Of a DNA stretch of 64,000 bases, positions 58,329-64,000 are shown one piece after another. Numbering within the stretch: position 1 is the first letter of the stretch; every line of letters begins with the position of its first letter. The notes under the pieces were generated by a model. That model made no database searches. It saw only the letters and a program-made list of their open reading frames with translations, and was not told where the DNA came from. Source of the DNA: JAFNAG01 sp963824985 (lineage in GTDB: Bacteria; Acidobacteriota; UBA6911); contig CAWGRQ010000034.1 in the NCBI GenBank assembly GCA_963824985.1, positions 1 to 64,000 of the forward strand. The letters run 5' to 3'. The translations under genes and the position numbers were made by a program.

Positions 58329-59072
58329 ATGCGCGAATCTCGAAAAATACTGGGAGTGATCCCGGCACGGCTGGATTCAAAGCGGCTGCCGCGGAAGGTG
58401 TTGCGCCTGATCGCCGGCAAGGCCATGGTGCACTGGGTTTACGAAAGCGCCCGGCAGTCGGCTTTGCTTGACGAGTTGGTCGTGGCCACGGACAGCGAGG
58501 AGGTACGGGAATACTGCCGCAACCACGATATCCCGGTCACGATGACCGGGCCGCATCCTTCCGGGAGCGACCGCCTGCACGACGTCATGGGACGAACCGA
58601 TGGTGACATCTATGTGAACATCCAGGGGGACGAGCCGACCCTGCGTCCGGATCATCTGGAGCGGCTGCTGCAGCCAATCCTGGCCGGGCAGGCCGGCGTT
58701 ACCACCCTGAAGGTGCGGATCGATCTCGGGGCCGCGCAGGATCCCAACAACGTCAAGGTTGTGACCGATGAACAGGGCCATGCTCTCTATTTCTCCCGGT
58801 TTGCCATCCCCTATGACCGTGATGGCGGGGGCGGCATCAGCTACTACAAACACATCGGCATCTACGCCTACACCCGGGAGATGCTGGCGCTCTTTCACCG
58901 ATTGCCCCAATCATCGCTCGAACTGGCGGAAAAGCTCGAGCAGCTGCGTTACCTGCAAAACGGCATCCCGATCCTCGTTGCCGAAACCCCGCACGACACC
59001 GTCGGTGTCGACACGGAGGCGGATCTCCAGCGGGTCATTGCGATGTTTTCGTCGCCACCGAAAAACGATTAA
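58329..59072 (+). CDS. kdsB: 3-deoxy-manno-octulosonate cytidylyltransferase
   Basis: KdsB activates Kdo with CTP for lipid A-core synthesis. ATG 58329 (MRESRKILGVIPARLDSKRLPRKVL) gives 247 residues. Motifs: PARLDSKRLPRKVL (nucleotide loop), LLDELVVATDSEEV, GSDRLHDVM, VNIQGDEPTLRPDHL (metal Asp), YYKHIGIYAYTREML and LEQLRYLQNG. It is followed by waaA, the next Kdo-pathway enzyme, 65 bases downstream, so the two form an LPS operon. Confidence 0.96.
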   Translation: MRESRKILGVIPARLDSKRLPRKVLRLIAGKAMVHWVYESARQSALLDELVVATDSEEVREYCRNHDIPVTMTGPHPSGSDRLHDVMGRTDGDIYVNIQGDEPTLRPDHLERLLQPILAGQAGVTTLKVRIDLGAAQDPNNVKVVTDEQGHALYFSRFAIPYDRDGGGGISYYKHIGIYAYTREMLALFHRLPQSSLELAEKLEQLRYLQNGIPILVAETPHDTVGVDTEADLQRVIAMFSSPPKND

Positions 59073-59137
59073 CCTCGAATTCCGCGCAGCTCGGGGAGTG
59101 CGCGTGTTTCGCGGCTTGCGCCGACTGATTGCAGACT

Positions 59138-60472
59138 ATGTACTTTTTCTACAGCATCTTCATGGTGGCGTGGGGGATCCTGCTTATCCCGGTATTCTTC
59201 TACAAGGCCTGGCGGTATCAGAAGTATTTGCCCGGCCTGCGCCAGCGGCTCGGGCGTCTCCCCGCCAGTCTGCGCACAGACGGCCGCCCGACCATCTGGT
59301 TTCACTCCTGTTCGGTCGGGGAAACACTCAGTGCTCAACCGCTGGCGCATGCCCTGCATCAATGCTTCCCCGAGGCTCGTTTTGTCTTCTCGACCATCAC
59401 CAATACCGGCCAGGTCATCGCCAGGCAGCGCTTCGCCAAATATGGCCAGGGGAACACGTTCTTTTTTCCAATCGACCTGGCGTGGGCAGCCAATCGCGTG
59501 CTCGACTGGATCCGGCCCGACATGCTCATCATCGTCGACACGGAAATCTGGCCGAATGTGCTCCACCAGGCCTGCCGGCGTGGCGTCCCCGTTGTGCTTG
59601 TCAACGGCCGGATCTCGGCGGCCTCGTTCAGGTACTATCGGTGGGCGCGTCCCGTGCTCCGCAGCGTCTTCCGGAACTACCGGGCGCTTATGATGAAATC
59701 CGATGAAGATGCCGGGCGCATCCTCTCCATGGGGGCGCCGCCGGACAAGGTCCTGGTTACGGGTAATCTGAAATACGATCGCGACCTGGTCGAGAAGGAA
59801 GTGACCGAGGCCCAGGCAAGTTCCCTCGACGAAGCCCTCGGACTCGGATCGGGGGCTGGGCCCCTTATCGTCGCCGGGAGCACGCATCCCGCGGAGGAGC
59901 AGATTCTGCTCGAAGTTCTGGGCTGCATCCGCCGGACACCGGGTCTGGAATCGACTCGCCTGCTCCTGGTTCCGCGCCATCCCGAACGGTTCGACGCGGT
60001 CGCTGAGCTGGTGGAGCAATCCGGCTTCTCACTCCGGCGCCGCACTCGTCCGGCTCCTCCGGCGCCAAATGAGGTTCTGCTGCTGGACACCCTCGGAGAA
60101 CTGGCAACCGCCTATCGATTTGCCACTGTCGCATTCGTGGGCGGCACCCTTATCCAGCACGGCGGTCAAAGCATTCTGGAGCCCGCCCTGTATGCCAAGC
60201 CGATCGTGATCGGGCCTTCGATGGAAAACTTTCCCCAGATCATAGATGAATTCAGCGCTCGCGGCGCGGTATGGCAGATCAACGCAAGAGAATCCGACCG
60301 GGCAGCGCAGGTCCATGAGCTGTCGGAAACCTTTGTTACTTTGCTTCAGGACCAATCTGCCCGGATGAAACTGGGCCAGGCCGCCAGTTCCGTTCTTGAA
60401 AGCAACCGGGGTGCCGCCAGCCGCACCATCCATAAAATCACCGAGCTATATGAGGAGGCGCGCCGAAAATGA
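59138..60472 (+). CDS. waaA: 3-deoxy-D-manno-octulosonic acid transferase
   Basis: WaaA (KdtA) adds Kdo to lipid IVA. The start ATG 59138 (MYFFYSIFMVAWGILLIPVFFYKA) gives an N-terminal membrane anchor and 444 residues. Family motifs: GLRQRLGRLP, WFHSCSVGETLSAQPL (catalytic Glu), VFSTITNTGQVIA, FFPIDLAWAANRVLDWIRPDMLIIVDTEIWPN, GNLKYDRD, IVAGSTHPAEEQ, FVGGTLIQHGGQSILEPA. It starts 65 bp after kdsB and overlaps the next gene by four bases (ATGA). Confidence 0.96.
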   Translation: MYFFYSIFMVAWGILLIPVFFYKAWRYQKYLPGLRQRLGRLPASLRTDGRPTIWFHSCSVGETLSAQPLAHALHQCFPEARFVFSTITNTGQVIARQRFAKYGQGNTFFFPIDLAWAANRVLDWIRPDMLIIVDTEIWPNVLHQACRRGVPVVLVNGRISAASFRYYRWARPVLRSVFRNYRALMMKSDEDAGRILSMGAPPDKVLVTGNLKYDRDLVEKEVTEAQASSLDEALGLGSGAGPLIVAGSTHPAEEQILLEVLGCIRRTPGLESTRLLLVPRHPERFDAVAELVEQSGFSLRRRTRPAPPAPNEVLLLDTLGELATAYRFATVAFVGGTLIQHGGQSILEPALYAKPIVIGPSMENFPQIIDEFSARGAVWQINARESDRAAQVHELSETFVTLLQDQSARMKLGQAASSVLESNRGAASRTIHKITELYEEARRK

Positions 60473-61542
60473 ATCTGATTGGCCGCATCAGGGTTCGCGA
60501 AATTCACGGGATACGAAGATTCCTATACCCGCTCACCGCCGCACTGGTTCTGCCGGAAGGGTGGCCCGAGGCCCGGCTGGGCCTGCTTCAGCAAAACCGC
60601 AGCCAGGTCCCGGTGCAAATCACCCCTGAAAAGGGCGCCCAGGGCCGAGTGGCGCGGCTCGATTTCGCCGTCTCCCTCGCGCCCCACGAAGAGACCGAAC
60701 TTCTGCTGAATACGGATACCGGAGAAGCGCCGATCGACGATCCGATCCGGCTGGTCGGCTCAGAGCCATACCGCTGCGAACAACGGCGCTTTCACCTCGA
60801 ATTTGACCGCCTCGGCCTCCTGCGCCAGGCAGTCTACGACGGCGGATCCCACCTGCGCGCTTCCGGCTCGATCCTCCGCAACGGCAACCCGGGCTCCTCC
60901 TCCGGCAATCCAGCGGTAGCTTCCGGGCCGCTGGCGGTGCGCATCTCCGCTCCCGTTATTTACGCCGACGGATGTCCGGCACTCACCACCCTGGAAATGA
61001 GCGCCTGCAAATCGTGGGTTGCGATGACGCACATTCTCCATGGTCCGCGTCCTCTGGATCAGGTCCGTTTCACTCTCCCGCTCTCCACGGCAGCACCGGC
61101 CCTGGTATGCGATTTCGGTGTTGGCGGCGGGATTTATGGGCGACTCGAGGCTGGATCTGTCCCGGAAATCGTCTGGAGCACCGAGTTTCTTCCTGAAGGA
61201 ATCGTGCAGTGGTCCTGGACTGCCGCCGGCAGACTCGATTACTGCGGGACTGAGGATAGCGGCGGGAAATATCGCGCCCAGCGCTGGTTCCACATAATCG
61301 ACCGAGACCGGGCGCTGGCAGTAGCCATCACCAGTATACCCAGGGCCTGCCGGACGATGACGGTCGCACTCAATGTCCTCGGGGACTGTGCGATTTCATT
61401 TCAGCTTGGAGAGGAAATTTCTGGGCCCGCCGCCTTCGGGATCCGCTGGCATTTCCTCAATGGCATCCCGGCAGTCGCGGCCGCAACCAACCCGCAATCG
61501 ATCCTGCTTCCACCGCTCGTGGAATTGCCTGCGATCGCTTGA
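60469..61542 (+). CDS. Hypothetical protein, translationally coupled to waaA
   Basis: 357-residue protein I do not recognise. It begins with ATGA overlapping the waaA stop. There is no signal peptide or membrane segment. The sequence alternates short hydrophobic strands with Gly/Pro/Ser turns (LDFAVSLAPHEETELLL, FHLEFDRLGLLRQAVYDGGSHLRASG, FTLPLSTAAPALVCDFGVGGGIYG), which suggests a beta-rich fold. EIVWSTEFLPEGIVQWSWTAAGRLDYCG is distinctive. Position implies a link with LPS or glycan assembly, but this is inference. It ends 10 bases from a convergent unknown gene. Confidence 0.7.
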   Translation: MNLIGRIRVREIHGIRRFLYPLTAALVLPEGWPEARLGLLQQNRSQVPVQITPEKGAQGRVARLDFAVSLAPHEETELLLNTDTGEAPIDDPIRLVGSEPYRCEQRRFHLEFDRLGLLRQAVYDGGSHLRASGSILRNGNPGSSSGNPAVASGPLAVRISAPVIYADGCPALTTLEMSACKSWVAMTHILHGPRPLDQVRFTLPLSTAAPALVCDFGVGGGIYGRLEAGSVPEIVWSTEFLPEGIVQWSWTAAGRLDYCGTEDSGGKYRAQRWFHIIDRDRALAVAITSIPRACRTMTVALNVLGDCAISFQLGEEISGPAAFGIRWHFLNGIPAVAAATNPQSILLPPLVELPAIA

Positions 61543-61552
61543 TCCCGAAAGC

Positions 61553-63562
61553 TCAGCGTTTGGCCGAGATCAGGTTTTTGCCGCGCAGCACGGGGCGCGC
61601 AATCTCCCCGCTGCCGGTCACGTCCCAGACCTGCGGTTCCAGCAACAGGGTCCCGGCGAAAGTGTCGTCACAGCTCAAAGCATGGTCGCGCTTCCGGTAG
61701 AGAAAGTGGTAGCCGATCAGGAGCGTGTCGTAACTCTTCTGCCAGATCGTATAATAAGGGCTGGCGGCGCAGATCCCGGCGTCGGCCAGGATTTCACTCA
61801 GCCAGAACGCGTCGTAACTCTGTGGTTGGATGGTGCGGGACATGGCATGCATCCTGCCTTCGGCATCGAACACTTCGAGACGGTATGTGCAGGGGCGTGC
61901 GTATTTCCGATACAGAGAACAGTTGGTCACGATGTACAGGGTGTCATATTCCTCCGATACCATGCCGGGAGCAAATCTGTCGGTGACCAGCACCGGGCAG
62001 GAATCGAATTGTTGTTGCAGCGGAACTGGGGATTCCAGGGAAAAGGGGAGGTTCGGGTCCTCGAAGCCGCTGGCCGGAGCGGTACAGATGTACCGGTAAT
62101 CCCGGTGCTTGAAACCCAGGAGCGAGATCGCCCGGCGCGGAACTTCAGGCAATCCCCTGCGGGGCGCAAGGCCGAACAGGCCGGGCGCCGGCGCCACGCC
62201 ATGCCGCCGCGCGTACTCATTGAGGTTCAGGAACGCCGGGGATGAACCGTCCAGGGTTTCATCCCGCGCAAAGACCACTTCGCCGCGCTGATTCCGGAAT
62301 CGGAATGTGAAGTCTCGTATCCCGGCAATCGTTGAAGAGAGCAGCCCCAGGTAGGTGTCGATCCGGTATTTTTCATCAAGAATCGGGAATGCAATCACCC
62401 AGGGATCGACATCGAGCCCGTCGATCTTCTGCAGGTAATCGGCGTTGTAGGAGTCCGTGGGAACCGCCCAGTGGCAGGCATCGGATCCGGTCTGGTGGCT
62501 GGTATTGACATACTGACGCGTCCCCCTGGGCGCGACATAATAGTTGGGCCTGTGCAGCGGGGTGTCGCATTTAATAAGGTAAAACGCGCTCTGCACCCCG
62601 TCGAGGGACACATCGCGGAAGAGGCCGGAGATGTTTTGATAGGCCATGTGCCGGGCCGGAACCGGGTCCGCAGCCCGTTCAACGGCAAACTCCTTCCCAT
62701 CCCTCTGATAGTGCAGCAGCAGGGTCGGGTGCGTCGCGACCTCGTTTTCATTATAGAAGGAGAGCGTGAGTTCCAGATCCGGCTCGACCGGATAGTAACC
62801 CCGGGCAAACACGGTGTCGGGCGCCCATTGATCCCAGCCCGACTGATGGTTGCGCGCCAACCCCGCCGCGCTGATATAATCCGCCCAGAAATGAATAAAT
62901 GGCTGCACGCGCATCTGCAGGTTTTCGACCTCGACTTCCAGCCAAAGGTAGCCGGCGAATTCGCCCAGGTGCAATTCGCGGGTGTCAATGATCGCCAGCC
63001 CGCCCGGTGGGATAATCCGCTGTCCGGCAGCCCGCACGGCGCCGTCGCACGCGCAGATCGCATACCTGACATCGAGAGGAAAGGTAATCCGATACTTGCG
63101 GTCGAAATAGTGATGGATCTGCACGGCGGTTTCCGTCTCACCGGAAAACACATCCATATAGGACCTGATCTGTGAAACCTGGCCGGCGTAAAGGCGGGTG
63201 ACGACCTGGCGCTCCATGTCGCTCCGCATGAGCATGTGGTTCAGCGCGACTGCTGCCGAGCGCGCCGTGGATGCTATCAGCCAACCGTCCGCGTCGGGTA
63301 CCGGCCCATCAAGCGAGATCAGCCGCACCCGATCGCCGGCGAATTCCCGGCCGTCTTCCTTGACGTCAAAGGAGAAAAAGCCGCAGCCGCGATATTCCGG
63401 CAGAACCGGCAAATCCTCAGGCCGGCTGGTGCCGTCTACAAGGACAGCATAATTCCGGATGCCGTATCTCCGGAACGCGTTCCGGATATGATCCGAAGTT
63501 CTTGGCGTGTCCCGCTCGCCGGATTTCAGGATGATCTGGGACAGCACCTTCTCCTGCATCAT
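61553..63562 (-). CDS. Hypothetical 669-residue protein
   Basis: I do not recognise this protein. It has no membrane segment or signal peptide. It is rich in aromatic residues and strands (YRGCGFFSFDVKEDGREF, GYLWLEVEVENLQMRVQPFIHFW, LTLSFYNENEVATHPTLLLHY, DTLYIVTNCSLYRKYARPCTYRLEVFD), which suggests several beta-sandwich modules. Features include paired cysteines (CACDGAVRAAG, IVTNCSLYRKY, ICAASPYYTIW) and a phrase YYVAPRGTRQYVNTSHQTGSD. It is convergent with the waaA-linked unknown gene. The start is set at the first ATG, 63562; ATG-ATG repeats the codon. Confidence 0.7.
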   Translation of the reverse strand: MMQEKVLSQIILKSGERDTPRTSDHIRNAFRRYGIRNYAVLVDGTSRPEDLPVLPEYRGCGFFSFDVKEDGREFAGDRVRLISLDGPVPDADGWLIASTARSAAVALNHMLMRSDMERQVVTRLYAGQVSQIRSYMDVFSGETETAVQIHHYFDRKYRITFPLDVRYAICACDGAVRAAGQRIIPPGGLAIIDTRELHLGEFAGYLWLEVEVENLQMRVQPFIHFWADYISAAGLARNHQSGWDQWAPDTVFARGYYPVEPDLELTLSFYNENEVATHPTLLLHYQRDGKEFAVERAADPVPARHMAYQNISGLFRDVSLDGVQSAFYLIKCDTPLHRPNYYVAPRGTRQYVNTSHQTGSDACHWAVPTDSYNADYLQKIDGLDVDPWVIAFPILDEKYRIDTYLGLLSSTIAGIRDFTFRFRNQRGEVVFARDETLDGSSPAFLNLNEYARRHGVAPAPGLFGLAPRRGLPEVPRRAISLLGFKHRDYRYICTAPASGFEDPNLPFSLESPVPLQQQFDSCPVLVTDRFAPGMVSEEYDTLYIVTNCSLYRKYARPCTYRLEVFDAEGRMHAMSRTIQPQSYDAFWLSEILADAGICAASPYYTIWQKSYDTLLIGYHFLYRKRDHALSCDDTFAGTLLLEPQVWDVTGSGEIARPVLRGKNLISAKR

Positions 63563-64000
63563 GGTCGCTTTCTCCTTTTCGGTGGGCCTGAGCTTATAGG
63601 ATTGGCCCGCCGCCCGTCAATCAACCGGATCCTCAGGATATTCCCCGACGGCGCCGCCGGCCGGCATTCCTCACGGAGAGGGGATCACAAGACATCTCAG
63701 GACGCAATTATTTGGCCCCTTTAAAAGCAGCCACGGATGCACGAATTCATATGTATGGAACATGCGCATAACGAGACGGACCCAATGATGTCGTCTTTGC
63801 CAACCTCCCCGAGGGCAACTGTTTAGCCAATGCTGAACAGCAGAACGCAAAGACGCGAGGACGCAAAAAGATTCCTTTCGGTTCGCGGGCGTGGGCGGCC
63901 TCCGGCCGCATCCTTGGGCGAGCCGCGCGAGAAAGCGCAATCCTCCTGAGTAGCCGCTCTGCCCGCGCTTTCTCCCGCGGCTCGCCCAAGGATGCGCCAG
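63563..64000. other. Intergenic region with a MITE at the window edge
   Basis: No gene seen. The first 250 bases are plain intergenic sequence and should hold the promoter of the 669-residue gene; the rest is MITE copy 5, cut off by the window end. Confidence 0.55.
63815..64000 (+). mobile_element. MITE copy 5, IS66-like ends, truncated by window end
   Basis: Left end GCAACTGTTTAGCC at 63815, then GCAGAACGCAAAGACGCGAGG and the central arms GCGCGAGAAAGCGC and GCGCTTTCTCCCGC as in copies 1 and 3, so it is of the long type in the same orientation. The expected 8-bp duplication is CCCCGAGG (63807-63814); its partner should lie about 100 bases beyond the window end. Confidence 0.8.

Overview
The window looks like chromosome from a GC-rich, Gram-negative, flagellated bacterium, most likely an acidobacterium. 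This rests on a secreted VWFA protein of the type greatly expanded in Acidobacteriota (11.9-12.8 kb), lipopolysaccharide genes (kdsB, waaA), a type IV pilus secretin operon and sigma-54-controlled flagellar genes. No rRNA, tRNA, CRISPR array, phage module or transposase gene was recognised.

Layout. 0-6.5 kb (minus strand): flagellar basal body/export operon flgB-flgC-fliE-fliF-fliG-fliH-fliI-fliJ, read from a clear sigma-54 promoter (6459-6473) and preceded by an NtrC-type regulator and a soluble histidine kinase. fliE, fliG, fliH and fliI carry many single-base frame breaks although the protein sequence between them is well preserved. 9.5-11.7 kb: a single-domain response regulator and a second, divergent NtrC-type regulator. 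11.9-14.8 kb: VWFA protein and arginine decarboxylase. 15.5-21.1 kb (minus): translation block rplM-rpsI-rpsB-tsf-pyrH-frr, then a DedA gene and efp. 21.7-27.3 kb: pilMNOPQ plus a roadblock-like protein. 27.3-31.7 kb: nadB (convergent), accB-accC-thiE. 32.2-37.2 kb: a stand-alone ACP/ketosynthase/metallo-beta-lactamase-fold trio, an inverted-repeat element, a ferredoxin-geranylgeranyl-reductase pair and a HAD phosphatase. 37.2-42.4 kb (minus): ribD, CorC-like, ybeY, PgpH-like 7TM-HD. 42.7-49.1 kb (minus): etfA, etfB and fabF-acpP-fabD-plsX-rpmF-yceD. 49.2-54.3 kb: TPR membrane protein, receiver protein, NYN-LOTUS protein, gdhA. 54.5-57.7 kb: a 1060-residue ATP-grasp/nucleotidyltransferase fusion. 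58.3-63.6 kb: kdsB, waaA and two large unrecognised genes.

The strongest non-genic signal is a family of five short, transposase-less mobile elements (15.1, 31.7, 52.3, 57.9, 63.8 kb). Each has 14-bp ends of the form GYAWCTGTTTAGCC / GTAATTGTTTAGCC. All four complete copies are flanked by a perfect 8-bp target duplication that differs at every site, which fits MITEs mobilised by an IS66-type transposase. They contain nested inverted repeats able to fold into long hairpins, and one copy supplies the stop codon of thiE. A different inverted-repeat element at 34.5 kb encloses what looks like the tail of a GxxExxY (PDDEXK_3) gene.

All calls come from reading the sequence; no database search was run. 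Frame-restored products are inferred by matching conserved sequence across the breaks.
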